Positions 22,806 through 31,325 are shown, numbered from the stretch's first letter. The stretch: 64,000 nt of DNA from Ruminococcus sp. YE71 (GCF_900119155.1 NZ_FPIR01000010.1:25672-89671); one strand, 5' to 3'. The notes: generated by a model not told the origin, from the sequence alone. Program-made: numbers and translations.

Positions 22806-24542
22806 TCAGAGTTTCAGGAGCGTATCTCCCCTGACCTCCTCGGTCTGCCACTTCACCAGTGCGAAACTGCCGTTGGTGCGGCGGCTGATGCGGTCTATCC
22901 ACTCCGCCTCGTTCGCCGCCTTTGCGCGGAGCATTCCGTTGGTTATCTCGGCGGCGCTGAACGAGGAATTTATCACCCACCACTGTGCGCGGATGTCAGC
23001 CCTGTTCAGGTCGTCCTCCAGACGTTCGGCTTCGTAGACGGGCGTAGCTTCGGGCAGGGTCACAATGATGACCTCGGTCTCCTCCGACCGCAGACGTGGT
23101 AGCAGCTGTCTGACCGATTCGGGAGTCTCGCCCTTCGTGCGCTGTATCTCCCTGTTGTAGCTTTGGGTGGATTCCAGCAGGAGCAGGGTGTGACCGGTGG
23201 GGGCAGTGTCGATGACGACTATACCGTCATCCGCCTTCCCAACTATCTCCGCGAATGCGCGGAATACCGCTATCTCCTGCGTACACGGCGACCGAAGGTC
23301 TTCCTCGATGTAGGCAAGGTCGGAGTCTGCCATACCGCTCTCACGGGCTTTGTCCAGCACCTCGGTCTGATACTTTTTCAGCTCGGCTTTCTCGTCGATG
23401 CTGCTCATGGTAAGGTTTCCGCCGCCGCTGATGACGTATTTCAGATGTGCCGCAGGGTCGGTGGTAGTCAGATGGACTTTCAGCCCTTTCTGCGCCAGTC
23501 CCAGCGCCACAGCCGCCGCAACGGTGGTCTTTCCGACGCCGCCCTTGCCCATGGTGAAGATGACCTTCCTGTGCCGTTCCGCGAGGTGTTCCACCAGGTC
23601 GGACAGGCGCTTTGCCGCCGTCCCTTCGGACGACGTCTGAGTGCAGGTGCCGCTGTCACTGCTGAGCAGAGCGCGGATGTTGCCTATCCCCGCGACGTTG
23701 TATGCACGAAGCGGAATGGTGAAGACCGAAAGCTCCCTCAGCCGTTCGGGCATGGCGCCGAGGGCTTTCTGCTGTTTTGCGTACAGGCTGTCGGAAACGC
23801 TGTCGTCGTGCTGACCGAGCACGCCGTTTATCACAAGGAACTGATTCACGATGCCCAGCTCGCTGAGTTCGGCGCTCGCTCTCGCGGCTTCTTTCAGCGG
23901 CGAATCTTCGGGGCGGGTCACGAGGATGAGGGTGGTCATCGAACCGTCGGCGAGGGTCTCCACCGCCTGCTTGTAGACCGCTTTTTTGGACTCAAGACCC
24001 GAAAGCTGTCCGAGACAGGAAGCTCCGTGGGTGCTCTCGCTGATGAAACTGCTCCACGCCGACGGGAGCTGAAGCATCCTCAGCGTGTGTCCCGTGGGGG
24101 CGGTATCGAAAATTATGCAGTCGTAGCGGCCGCGTATCTCATCGTTGGTGATGAAGCCCGAGAACTCGTTGAAAGCGGCTATCTCCACGGTACACGAACC
24201 CGAGAGCTGTTCTTCCATATTGGCGATAACGCTGTCGGGCAGTTTTCCGCGGAAAGGCGCGATGACGCTCTCGCGGTATTCGGCAGCCGCGGTGAGAGGG
24301 TCGAGGTTCGCGGCGGTGAGGTTCGGCACATCGGGTATCTCAACGCCCTTGTTGTCAAGCTCCATCGCGAACACATCCTGTAGGTTTGAAGCGGGGTCGG
24401 TGCTGATGAGCAGGACTTTTTTACCGCTGTCGGCGAGTGATACGGCGGCGGCGCAGGCGGCGGAAGTCTTCCCGACGCCGCCCTTCCCCGTGAAAAAGAC
24501 GTATTTTGTCTTTATCGTTCTGATAGGGTCAAAAACGCTCAT
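22806..24542 (-). CDS. arsA: Arsenite-efflux ATPase ArsA (two ATPase halves)
   Basis: 578 residues with two homologous halves, each with a deviant Walker A GKGGVGKT (19-26 and about 322) and the DTAPTGHTL signature. Cysteines matching the metalloid site of ArsA are present: C117 (SGSCTVE), C176 (GASCLG) and one near 425 (RSPCTQE). It takes As(III)/Sb(III) from ArsD and powers efflux through the membrane transporter. ATG 24542 overlaps the arsD stop (TGATG) and is 9 bases from GGAGGAGG; ATG 24551 is too close to it. It is the last gene of the operon. ArsA shares the fold of NifH but lacks NifH's cluster-ligand pattern. Confidence 0.94.
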   Translation of the reverse strand: MSVFDPIRTIKTKYVFFTGKGGVGKTSAACAAAVSLADSGKKVLLISTDPASNLQDVFAMELDNKGVEIPDVPNLTAANLDPLTAAAEYRESVIAPFRGKLPDSVIANMEEQLSGSCTVEIAAFNEFSGFITNDEIRGRYDCIIFDTAPTGHTLRMLQLPSAWSSFISESTHGASCLGQLSGLESKKAVYKQAVETLADGSMTTLILVTRPEDSPLKEAARASAELSELGIVNQFLVINGVLGQHDDSVSDSLYAKQQKALGAMPERLRELSVFTIPLRAYNVAGIGNIRALLSSDSGTCTQTSSEGTAAKRLSDLVEHLAERHRKVIFTMGKGGVGKTTVAAAVALGLAQKGLKVHLTTTDPAAHLKYVISGGGNLTMSSIDEKAELKKYQTEVLDKARESGMADSDLAYIEEDLRSPCTQEIAVFRAFAEIVGKADDGIVVIDTAPTGHTLLLLESTQSYNREIQRTKGETPESVRQLLPRLRSEETEVIIVTLPEATPVYEAERLEDDLNRADIRAQWWVINSSFSAAEITNGMLRAKAANEAEWIDRISRRTNGSFALVKWQTEEVRGDTLLKL

Positions 24543-24925
24543 CAGCAGCATCCTCCTCCGCTTCCCGAACAGCAGCAGCCACCGTTATTTCCGCCGAAGT
24601 CCTGCGGAAGAAGTGCCGAAGCAGGCAGTTCCAGCAGGTCGAGAAGTTCGGTGTTTGAGGGGTATCTGCCCTCGATGACGATGCTGCCGTCCACCAGCAC
24701 AACGGGCAGAGCCTCAGCGCCTTTTTTGTTGATAAAGGCGTTCACCGTCTGATTGGTGATAAACTCCAGCGGCGTACTGTTGAGGTTGAAGCGTCTGACG
24801 GTCACGCCGTTCTTTTTCAGGCGGTCGAGCATGGTGGTGATGCGCAGCAGCTCGGGATCGACGCTCGCTCCGCAAACGCCTGTTTCACAGCACAGGGCAG
24901 GCTCAAAGATCTGCATTTCTTTCAT
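24542..24925 (-). CDS. arsD: Arsenic metallochaperone ArsD
   Basis: 127 residues. C12, C13 and C18 (PALCCETGVCG) are exactly the canonical As(III)-binding triad of ArsD. The C-terminus has further vicinal cysteines (GGCCCSGSGGGCC). ArsD delivers trivalent arsenic to ArsA and weakly represses the operon in other bacteria. ATG 24925 follows AAAGGAG at 10 bases; an in-frame TTG at 24934 is an alternative start. Translationally coupled to arsA. Confidence 0.93.
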   Translation of the reverse strand: MKEMQIFEPALCCETGVCGASVDPELLRITTMLDRLKKNGVTVRRFNLNSTPLEFITNQTVNAFINKKGAEALPVVLVDGSIVIEGRYPSNTELLDLLELPASALLPQDFGGNNGGCCCSGSGGGCC

Positions 24926-25014
24926 AGTCAACAAACTCCTTTACATTGGTCGTTTTTTCATCTATCTGAATTTCGGGTCAGACAATTCTTTTGTGAGTAA
25001 GACAGATACCGCGG

Positions 25015-26067
25015 TCAGCTTGGGAATCGTGATCTTGTCTTGTTTGCGAATCTGCACAGCATCAGCATCACGGGGACTTCGGTCAGCACGCCTACCGTCG
25101 TGGCAAGAGCCGCAGGCGACGACGTCCCAAACAGCGCCGCTGCCACCGCGACCGCCAGCTCGAAAAAGTTTGAAGCGCCGATCAGACCCGCGGGTGCGGC
25201 GATATTATGCGGCAGTTTCAGTGCCATGCAGACAAAGTACGCCGCGCAGAAGATGAAGAATGTCTGCAAAATCAGCGGCAGTGCTATCAGCAGGATGTGC
25301 AGAGGGTCTTCAAGGATGACTTTCCCCTGGAATGAGAAGATCAGCACCAGAGTCAGCAGAAGTCCGACTGTAGTGATGCCGTCGAATCTGTGCAGGAATG
25401 TGTTCGTGAAATAATCCGCGCCTTTCGCCTTCATGACGGCCAGCCGCGTGATTATCCCCAGCGCCAGCGGTATCACCACGAACAGCACCACCGAGATGAA
25501 CAGCGTCGCCATCGGGACTTTCACATCCGAGACACCCAGCAGGAGCCTTACAATCGGCACGAACGCCACGAGTATGATAAGGTCGTTGGTGGCGACCTGC
25601 ACCACCGTGTAGGCAGGGTCGCCCTTTGTCAGTGTACTCCACACGAACACCATCGCCGTGCAGGGAGCAGCACCCAGCAGCACCGCCCCTGCAAGATACC
25701 CCGTGGCGAGTTCGGACGGGATGAGCCCCCTGAACACTACCCTGAAAAACAGGCTCGACACCAGATACATAGAGAACGGCTTCAGCAGCCAGTTGACCGC
25801 CCATGTTACCAGCAATCCTTTCGGCTCTCTGCCGACGTTCCTGATGCTCCTGAAATCCACCTTCATCATCATGGGGGTTATCATCAGCCATATCAGCACC
25901 GCCATCGGCACGGAGATGCCTGCGTACTCGAATCTGTCCAAAAATTCGGGCAGCTGCGGCAGAAATTTCCCGATCAGCACCCCTGCCGCCATGCACAGCG
26001 CCACCCATACCGTCAGATACCGCTGAAACACGCTGATGCCGCTGTTCTTCGTCTGTTCCATTTTCAT
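25015..26067 (-). CDS. acr3: Arsenite efflux permease Acr3
   Basis: About 350 residues and ten predicted membrane helices, the normal Acr3 length. The conserved cysteine of helix 4 is C136 in GAAPCTAMVFVWS, and the conserved Glu of helix 9 is in GVLTEVPVM. It exports As(III) across the cytoplasmic membrane, by itself or driven by ArsA. The first start, GTG 26070, lies directly before ATG 26067; the ribosome site is weak. It belongs to the arsenic operon on the minus strand, about 90 bases ahead of arsD. Confidence 0.93.
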   Translation of the reverse strand: MKMEQTKNSGISVFQRYLTVWVALCMAAGVLIGKFLPQLPEFLDRFEYAGISVPMAVLIWLMITPMMMKVDFRSIRNVGREPKGLLVTWAVNWLLKPFSMYLVSSLFFRVVFRGLIPSELATGYLAGAVLLGAAPCTAMVFVWSTLTKGDPAYTVVQVATNDLIILVAFVPIVRLLLGVSDVKVPMATLFISVVLFVVIPLALGIITRLAVMKAKGADYFTNTFLHRFDGITTVGLLLTLVLIFSFQGKVILEDPLHILLIALPLILQTFFIFCAAYFVCMALKLPHNIAAPAGLIGASNFFELAVAVAAALFGTSSPAALATTVGVLTEVPVMLMLCRFANKTRSRFPS

Positions 26068-26119
26068 CACTCAGATATATTCATAAATTCAAATCTTTCA
26101 ATGTCAACTCCAAGATAAC

Positions 26120-26144
26120 AGCCGTGCTGAACACGGCTTTTTTT
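26120..26144 (+). terminator. Rightward hairpin and T-run inside the ars operon
   Basis: AGCCGTG (26120-26126) pairs with CACGGCT (26132-26138), followed by seven T on the plus strand, antisense to the operon. On the minus strand it is a hairpin without a T-run, so it should stop antisense transcription or act as an mRNA processing or stability hairpin between the C_GCAxxG gene and acr3. Confidence 0.5.
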
Positions 26145-26581
26145 CACTCTCGGAGCAGTTTTTCGGTGAGAAGCACTGCGCTCTCGATCAGCTTCGGACA
26201 GAGGGTCGAAAAGAGCCCGTTCTGACGGGCTAACGCCTTCCCCTCATCGCACGAGATGTCGCAGTCAAGAAGCTCGCGGCAGATGTACGAACCATTCTCG
26301 GCGGCAAAATCCTCAAGGAACCTCGCCGCATATCCGTCTGCCCTCTTCTGCGACTCAAAGTCGCCGTCGGTGTGCATACCGTACCTCAGACCCAGCACCA
26401 TCAGCGCACCTGTGCAGGCACCGCAGACCTCCGCCTTGCACATCCCGCCTCCGAAACAGGCGCTGACCCTCAGAGCCTCATCCCTCGTCATCCCGAGTTC
26501 TTCGGCAAAAGCGGCAAGCACAGCCTGCGAGCAGTAATACCTCTTTGAAAACAATTCACCTGCGGTCTCAGCGTGTCCCAT
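26144..26581 (-). CDS. C_GCAxxG_C_C family redox protein in the ars operon
   Basis: 145 residues of the C_GCAxxG_C_C family. The hallmark residues are present: YYCSQAVLAAFAEELG (Cys about 17), GGGMCKAEVCGACTGALMVLGL (Cys cluster about 47-57), and C-terminal ICRELLDCDISC and STLCPKL. This small cysteine-rich family often accompanies redox enzymes or metal-resistance genes; its reaction is not established. Its place between arsR and acr3, on the same strand with short gaps, suggests a role in arsenic or thiol redox handling, such as arsenate reduction or metalloid binding, but that is inference. Confidence 0.85.
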   Translation of the reverse strand: MGHAETAGELFSKRYYCSQAVLAAFAEELGMTRDEALRVSACFGGGMCKAEVCGACTGALMVLGLRYGMHTDGDFESQKRADGYAARFLEDFAAENGSYICRELLDCDISCDEGKALARQNGLFSTLCPKLIESAVLLTEKLLRE

Positions 26582-26597
26582 AGCTGTCCTCCAAAAA

Positions 26598-26909
26598 TCA
26601 TTTACAGCAGCAGCACTCTTCCCCGCCGCCGCTGACCGTCGTCAGTTCCTCAATGCAGCCGAGAGCGATCCTTACGCCCTCTTCCGAGATGGAGTAGTGC
26701 ATCCATCTGCCCTCTTTCCTGCCGACAACGAGTCCGCTGTCGGTGAGTATCTTCATGTGATGCGAAAGGGTCGGCTGACTGAGCTGCATCGCCTCAAGAA
26801 GCTCACAGGCGCAGCGCTCCCCTTTTTGCAGCAGACGGAATATCTGCACTCTGTTCTCGTCGCAGAGAGCCTTGAAAATTACTGTGATCTGTTTGTTTGT
26901 CAGTTCCAT
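26598..26909 (-). CDS. arsR: ArsR/SmtB-family arsenic-responsive repressor
   Basis: 103 residues, winged helix (ELLEAMQLSQPTLSHHMKILTDSGLV). Metal-sensing pair C33/C35 in ERCACEL matches the alpha3 site of ArsR, and four consecutive Cys near the C-terminus may add thiols. ATG 26909 follows GAGGTGA. First gene of the five-gene arsenic operon; it should repress its own promoter and release it on binding As(III). Confidence 0.94.
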   Translation of the reverse strand: MELTNKQITVIFKALCDENRVQIFRLLQKGERCACELLEAMQLSQPTLSHHMKILTDSGLVVGRKEGRWMHYSISEEGVRIALGCIEELTTVSGGGEECCCCK

Positions 26910-26938
26910 AATCTCACCTCATATCGAAGATCATCAAT

Positions 26939-26967
26939 ATTATATCACATATATCGAAGTTTGTCAA
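26939..26967 (-). promoter_or_regulatory. ars operon promoter with repeated CTTCGATAT motifs
   Basis: On the minus strand: TTGACA (26967-26962), 17-bp spacer, TATAAT (26944-26939). The motif CTTCGATAT occurs once within the spacer and again about 30 bp downstream, just before the Shine-Dalgarno. These repeats, with the intervening TATATGTGATATA, are the likely ArsR operator. Confidence 0.8.
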
Positions 26968-27076
26968 TACTTTTTCTAAAAAAATTTTTTGATCCGCGCT
27001 CACGGTACGCGGGGTATTTTTAATAAAAAATCATAAATATTGCTCCTGTTTTTGCCGAAAGTTTACAATATCTCTA

Positions 27077-27105
27077 TTGACAATTTACAGAATGAATGAT
27101 ACAAT
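27077..27105 (+). promoter_or_regulatory. Promoter of the GH5 cellulase gene
   Basis: TTGACA (27077-27082), 17-bp spacer, TACAAT (27100-27105). The 100-base leader that follows is structured. Confidence 0.8.
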
Positions 27106-27133
27106 ATAGTTACAATATTTAATATATTCAAAA

Positions 27134-27199
27134 GCGGATGCCGACCGAGGAAGAATCGGCATCCGCACGGCAATTTGGATACCTTAAAGCAGGGTATCC
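27134..27199 (+). other. Two strong hairpins in the cellulase mRNA leader
   Basis: Hairpin 1: GCGGATGCCGA with TCGGCATCCGC (27134-27166), an 11-bp perfect stem. Hairpin 2: GGATACC with GGTATCC (27177-27199). No T-run follows, and GGGAGAGGTGG begins right after hairpin 2, so these look like mRNA-stabilizing or translation-control elements, not terminators. Confidence 0.65.
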
Positions 27200-27218
27200 G
27201 GGAGAGGTGGATTTTTAA

Positions 27219-29249
27219 ATGAACAGATTTTTCAAAAGGATGACTGCCGCTGCTTCTATCGCAGCACTCGCAGTTTCGGGCGCAGTACCGTGCTTCTCGG
27301 CAGCTCTGACATCGAGCGCAGCTACCGCAGCTGCTTCGGGACGCGTTGTTGCAGACGGCAACGATGACTGGCTGCACGCTAAGGGAAGCCGTCTTTACGA
27401 CAAGGATGGCAACGAAGTATGGCTCACAGGTGCTAACTGGTTCGGCTTCAACTGCACCGAGTGCTCGCCTCACTATCTCTGGAGCGGCGACATCGACGAC
27501 CTGGTAAAGGATATTGCAGATCACGGTGTAAACGTTCTCAGACTTCCCGTTTCGACCGAGCTGCTCTACAACTGGATGATCGGCGATCCCGACCCCATCA
27601 AGAGCATCAACCCCAACAACGACCCCAGCTACCCGTTCAACATTGACCTTATCAAGGATAACGGCGAGGTCGTAAACAGCCAGGAGCTTTTCGATGTGCT
27701 TCTCACCAAGTGCAAGAAGTACGGCGTAAAGTGCTTCATCGACATCCACAGCCCCGAATCCAATAACTCGGGTCATAACTACGGTATCTGGTACGGCAAG
27801 AGCTTTACCGCACGCAACGGCAAGGAAGTTGAAGTTACCACTCAGGTCTGGATCGACACACTTGCATGGTGCGCTGATTACTACAAGGGCGACGATACCC
27901 TTATCGGTTTCGACCTGAAGAATGAGCCTCACAGCACCTACGGCGGCGGTCCTGTTGACGCTATCTGGGACAACTCCGACGCTCCCAACAACTGGAAGAA
28001 GGCTGCTGAGGACTGCGCAGACGCTATCCTCGCAAAGAACAAGAACGCACTCATCCTCATCGAGGGTGTTGAAGGCTTCGAGGGTCACGGCGCATGGTGG
28101 GGCGGCAACCTCCGCGGCGTAGCCAAGTACCCCGTACTGCCCAAGGCAGGCACAAGCCAGATCGTTTACTCTCCGCACGACTACGGTCCTGTAGTAAGCG
28201 ACCAGCCCTGGTTCCACAAGGATTTCACCGAGCAGACCCTGCTTGACGACTACTGGTACGATACCTGGGCTTACATCAATGACAAGGATATGTATCCGCT
28301 TCTCATCGGCGAGTGGGGCGGCACGCTCGGCGTTAACCCCGACAACGAGAAGTGGCTCGGACTGCTCCGCGACTACATGATAAAGCACCACATCAACCAC
28401 ACCTTCTGGTGCCTCAACGACGACTCGGGCGATACAGGCGGTCTGTGGAAGGATATTTCCTTCGGCACTACCACCGACGCATCGGGCAAGATAGTCGGCA
28501 AGACTAACATCAACTGGGATAAGACCAAGTATGAGGATTACTACTACCCCGCTATCTGGAAGACCCAGAAGACCAAGAAGTTCATCGGTCTCGACCACAA
28601 GGTGGCACTCGGCAAGAACGGCGTCTCGCTGAACGACTTCTACTCCAAGTACGCTTCCACCGAGGGCAGCAACCTTGACAACGGCACGATCGTAAACGGT
28701 CAGCAGCAGCCTCCCACACCTGTCAGCAATCCTACTGTTACCTACACAGCAGGAAATGGCAGCGTTACCCTTAGCTGGGGCGCAGTAAGCGGCGCTGAGA
28801 TGTACGCAGTTTATCAGAAGGTAAACGGCAGCTGGACAAAGGTCGATGAGACTACAAGCACTTCCTACGTTCTGAAAAACCTTAAAGCAGGCACCAACTA
28901 CGAGGTAGCCGTTATCGTTAAGGCTGACGGCAGCTGGAACACCGATTATTCCAACTCTATCATCGTTACCCCCGATTCCGGCACTCCCAAGTACCCCGTT
29001 GCCACCTCTTCGGTACAGGGCGACACTCTGAAGCTCAGCTGGAGCGCAGTTGATGGCGCAGACAAGTACTGCGTTGCTTACTACTCCGCAGGCAAGTGGA
29101 AGATCCTCGCTCAGGGCAACGTCCTCAGCTACACCAAGACCAAGGTCCCCGCAGGCACCTACAAGCTGGTAGTCGGCGCTAAGATCAACGGCGAATGGGA
29201 TATCAGCAACCTGAACAAGAGAGCGTTCACTGTTACTATTTCCAAGTAA
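27219..29249 (+). CDS. Secreted GH5 endoglucanase with tandem C-terminal FN3-like modules
   Basis: 676 residues. A signal peptide (about 1-38) is followed by a GH5 catalytic domain (about 45-470) most like the GH5_1 group (TGANWFGFNCTE, IDIHSPE). The general acid/base is E236 in FDLKNEPH and the nucleophile is E365 in LIGEWGGTLG. It should cleave internal beta-1,4-glucan bonds of cellulose outside the cell. After a short Pro/Thr linker come two FN3-like modules (about 500-585 and 590-676), the last ending AKINGEWDISNLNKR. This end module recurs in three other secreted proteins here, so it may direct surface or substrate attachment, as the CBM37-type tail does in R. albus; identity with CBM37 is not proven. 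There is no dockerin. It has its own promoter and a structured leader. Confidence 0.93.
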   Translation: MNRFFKRMTAAASIAALAVSGAVPCFSAALTSSAATAAASGRVVADGNDDWLHAKGSRLYDKDGNEVWLTGANWFGFNCTECSPHYLWSGDIDDLVKDIADHGVNVLRLPVSTELLYNWMIGDPDPIKSINPNNDPSYPFNIDLIKDNGEVVNSQELFDVLLTKCKKYGVKCFIDIHSPESNNSGHNYGIWYGKSFTARNGKEVEVTTQVWIDTLAWCADYYKGDDTLIGFDLKNEPHSTYGGGPVDAIWDNSDAPNNWKKAAEDCADAILAKNKNALILIEGVEGFEGHGAWWGGNLRGVAKYPVLPKAGTSQIVYSPHDYGPVVSDQPWFHKDFTEQTLLDDYWYDTWAYINDKDMYPLLIGEWGGTLGVNPDNEKWLGLLRDYMIKHHINHTFWCLNDDSGDTGGLWKDISFGTTTDASGKIVGKTNINWDKTKYEDYYYPAIWKTQKTKKFIGLDHKVALGKNGVSLNDFYSKYASTEGSNLDNGTIVNGQQQPPTPVSNPTVTYTAGNGSVTLSWGAVSGAEMYAVYQKVNGSWTKVDETTSTSYVLKNLKAGTNYEVAVIVKADGSWNTDYSNSIIVTPDSGTPKYPVATSSVQGDTLKLSWSAVDGADKYCVAYYSAGKWKILAQGNVLSYTKTKVPAGTYKLVVGAKINGEWDISNLNKRAFTVTISK

Positions 29250-29275
29250 TATCCGCTTTCCGCATAAAAAATATT

Positions 29276-29307
29276 CCGACAGCTTCTTCGGAGGCTGTCG
29301 GTTTTTT
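29276..29307 (+). terminator. Terminator of the GH5 gene
   Basis: CCGACAGC pairs with GCTGTCGG over a 10-base loop, followed by six T. Confidence 0.88.
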
Positions 29308-29328
29308 GCAAGTATCGGAGGTATTTTT

Positions 29329-29901
29329 ATGTTGATATTAGGTTCATACGGATTCAGCCATCCGCTCACCCGAACAAAAATCAGCGGGCTTCTTCCCGAC
29401 CGCACAGGCATAATGCTCATCATCCCCCTCGCGGGCGGTTCGTCGGCTGCCGAGAACGGCAGTTTCGAGAAAGAATGTGCCGTTTCACAGGGCTTTCTCC
29501 CCGAAAACATCACCGTCTTTGACGAAAACGAGCCCGACGCTGTCAGGGAGCAGAAATTCAGATATATCGTCGTTACGGGCGGCAACACCTTCACCCTGCT
29601 GCATCTTGTGAGAAAGTACGGGCTTGACAGCTTCATCAGACAGCAAGTCTCCGACGGGGCGGATTACATCGGCTTTTCGGCAGGTGCCTGCCTTGCCTGC
29701 CCTGATGTCGGATATATCAGGAACTTCGACGACAACATTTTTATTACCGACGGCGATTTTTCAGCCCTCGGGCTCACCGACAAATACGTGCTCTGCCACT
29801 ACAACCTCAGGGGCTTCCGCGAGATACGTATGTGCAGGGAGTTCATCGGCCCCGAGCCCGAGCTTGTCACCATAAACGATGATGAGTTCGTACTGCTGTG
29901 A
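29329..29901 (+). CDS. Peptidase family S51 protein (dipeptidase E-like)
   Basis: 190 residues. The nucleophile elbow GFSAGAC places Ser117 in the class I glutamine amidotransferase-like fold of S51 peptidases. VTGGNTFTLL and LCHYNLRGFRE carry the other conserved positions, including the probable catalytic His. Dipeptidase E hydrolyses Asp-X dipeptides, and cyanophycinases belong to the same family; which substrate applies here is unknown. It is cytosolic, with no signal peptide. ATG 29329 follows CGGAGGT. It lies between two terminators or promoters, so it depends on read-through from the cellulase terminator or on a weak promoter nearby. Confidence 0.82.
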   Translation: MLILGSYGFSHPLTRTKISGLLPDRTGIMLIIPLAGGSSAAENGSFEKECAVSQGFLPENITVFDENEPDAVREQKFRYIVVTGGNTFTLLHLVRKYGLDSFIRQQVSDGADYIGFSAGACLACPDVGYIRNFDDNIFITDGDFSALGLTDKYVLCHYNLRGFREIRMCREFIGPEPELVTINDDEFVLL

Positions 29902-29932
29902 CCCCGACGGACAGTCCGCCTGCGGATAGTGA

Positions 29933-29961
29933 TTGACAATCCGCCGCAGATGTGCTATAAT
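29933..29961 (+). promoter_or_regulatory. Promoter of the fluoride-riboswitch antiporter gene
   Basis: TTGACA (29933-29938), 17-bp spacer, TATAAT (29956-29961), about 20 bases before the riboswitch. Confidence 0.88.
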
Positions 29962-29980
29962 AGTAGAAGAAAATCTCATA

Positions 29981-30084
29981 TCGGGAATGATGTTCTCCCG
30001 CATACGGCTCCGAGCGAGCCTGTGAAACCGCTTTCAAAGCTGATGACTTCTGCGTTCCTACGCAACCGTTGTCGGCTTTTTTAT
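29981..30084 (+). ncRNA. Fluoride riboswitch (crcB motif) with overlapping terminator
   Basis: The aptamer matches the crcB motif: P1 GGGA/TCCC closing the conserved loop ATGATGTTC, then AAACCGCT, loop, AGCTGATGA and CTTCTGC. An extra small hairpin (GGCTC/GAGCC) sits in the variable joining segment. The 3' conserved segment GCTGATGAC (30039-30047) can instead pair with GTTGTCGGC (30068-30076), enclosing TGCGT/ACGCA, followed by six T: an intrinsic terminator. Fluoride binding should therefore block termination and turn on the antiporter gene, whose ribosome site lies just downstream. Confidence 0.85.
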
Positions 30085-30101
30085 TTGTCAGGAGGTATTT
30101 T

Positions 30102-31304
30102 ATGCTGCTGTCACTTGCGATAATTTTTCTTGTAGGGCTCTCCGCCGCTGCCATATCTGAAAGGATCGGCCTGCCCCGCATCATCGGTATGCTCGCCGTC
30201 GGTATCACGGTCAGTCCCTACGTCCTCGACCTGCTCGACCCGTCGATACTCGGGCTCTCGTCGGAGCTTCGGCAGATCGCGCTCATCATCATACTTGTGA
30301 AGGCAGGACTTTCGCTCGACCTCTCCGACCTGAAAAAGGTCGGCAGACCTGCGGTGCTGATGTCCTTCGTCCCCGCCTGCTTTGAGATCATCGGGTATGT
30401 GGTGTTCGCTCCGCTGCTGCTCGGTGTGGACCGCATCGAAGCCGCCGTCATGGGTGCTGTGCTGAGCGCGGTGTCTCCTGCGGTTGTGGTGCCGCGAATG
30501 GTGAAGCTGATCGAAGATAGATGGGGCACGCAGAAAAGCATCCCCCAGATGATACTTGCGGGAGCTTCCTGCGATGACATTTTCGTGATCGTGCTGTTCT
30601 CGACCTTCGTGACGATGGCGCAGGGCGGCACCGCACGGGCGGCCGACTTCCTGAACATCCCCGTTTCCATTGTGCTCGGCGTACTTCTGGGAGCGGCGGT
30701 GGGGGCTCTGCTGTATCTGATCTTCGAGAAAGCCTTTCGGCGCGGACACAATATCCGCAGCAGCAAAAAAGTCATCATCCTGCTCGGCACCGCCTTCCTG
30801 CTGATGAGCATAGAAACGCTCGTGAAGCCTTATGCGGCGGTATCGGGACTGCTTGCGGTGGTCGCTATGGCCTGCGTGGTGAAGCTGAAAGCGGAGCGGA
30901 GCGTTTCCGCAGGGCTGTCGGAGAAGTTCGGCAAGCTGTGGATCGGCGCGGAAGTCCTGCTGTTCGTGCTTGTGGGAGCCGCCGTCGATGTGCGGTACAC
31001 CCTGACGGCAGGCGCATCGGCGCTGGCGATGATCTTCATAGCGCTGGCATTCAGGGCGGTCGGAGTGTGCCTGTGTCTGATCGGAACCGAGCTGAACACG
31101 CGTGAACGAGCCTTCTGCGTCATAGCATATCTCCCGAAAGCCACGGTGCAGGCGGCGATCGGCTCGGTGCCGATGTCGCTGGGTCTGCCCTGCGGAAAGA
31201 TCGTACTCTCGGCGGCGGTGCTGGCGATCATCATAACCGCCCCCCTCGGCGCCATCGGCATCGACCGAAGCTACAAAAAACTGCTCGGTCACGACGTTCA
31301 ATGA
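30102..31304 (+). CDS. Cation:proton antiporter (CPA family), fluoride-responsive
   Basis: About 400 residues and 11-13 predicted membrane helices of the Na+/H+ exchanger type (Na_H_Exchanger domain). The GASCDDIFVIVLF segment carries the paired acidic residues typical of CPA transport sites, and AVSPAVVVPRM is the unwound-helix region. ATG 30102 follows CAGGAGG at 7 bases. Fluoride riboswitches are known upstream of Fluc, CLC-F and also of Na+/H+ antiporter genes. The protein may counter the acid load that accompanies HF entry or export fluoride-linked ions; direct fluoride transport is not shown. It is a single-gene unit. Confidence 0.88.
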   Translation: MLLSLAIIFLVGLSAAAISERIGLPRIIGMLAVGITVSPYVLDLLDPSILGLSSELRQIALIIILVKAGLSLDLSDLKKVGRPAVLMSFVPACFEIIGYVVFAPLLLGVDRIEAAVMGAVLSAVSPAVVVPRMVKLIEDRWGTQKSIPQMILAGASCDDIFVIVLFSTFVTMAQGGTARAADFLNIPVSIVLGVLLGAAVGALLYLIFEKAFRRGHNIRSSKKVIILLGTAFLLMSIETLVKPYAAVSGLLAVVAMACVVKLKAERSVSAGLSEKFGKLWIGAEVLLFVLVGAAVDVRYTLTAGASALAMIFIALAFRAVGVCLCLIGTELNTRERAFCVIAYLPKATVQAAIGSVPMSLGLPCGKIVLSAAVLAIIITAPLGAIGIDRSYKKLLGHDVQ

Positions 31305-31325
31305 CCAAAACAGCTTATTTCCTGA

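Noticed and set aside
22806-24542. ArsA considered as the missing NifH-like reductase for the NifDK-like proteins, since both share a fold and it lies next to the operon
   Set aside because: It is a two-half protein with metalloid cysteines, coupled to arsD and acr3, and without the NifH cluster cysteines; the arsenic role explains it fully.
27063-29636. Very long minus-strand open frame opposite the GH5 gene
   Set aside because: It has no ribosome site or recognisable domains, and the plus-strand cellulase is certain; codon bias of the real gene keeps the other strand open.
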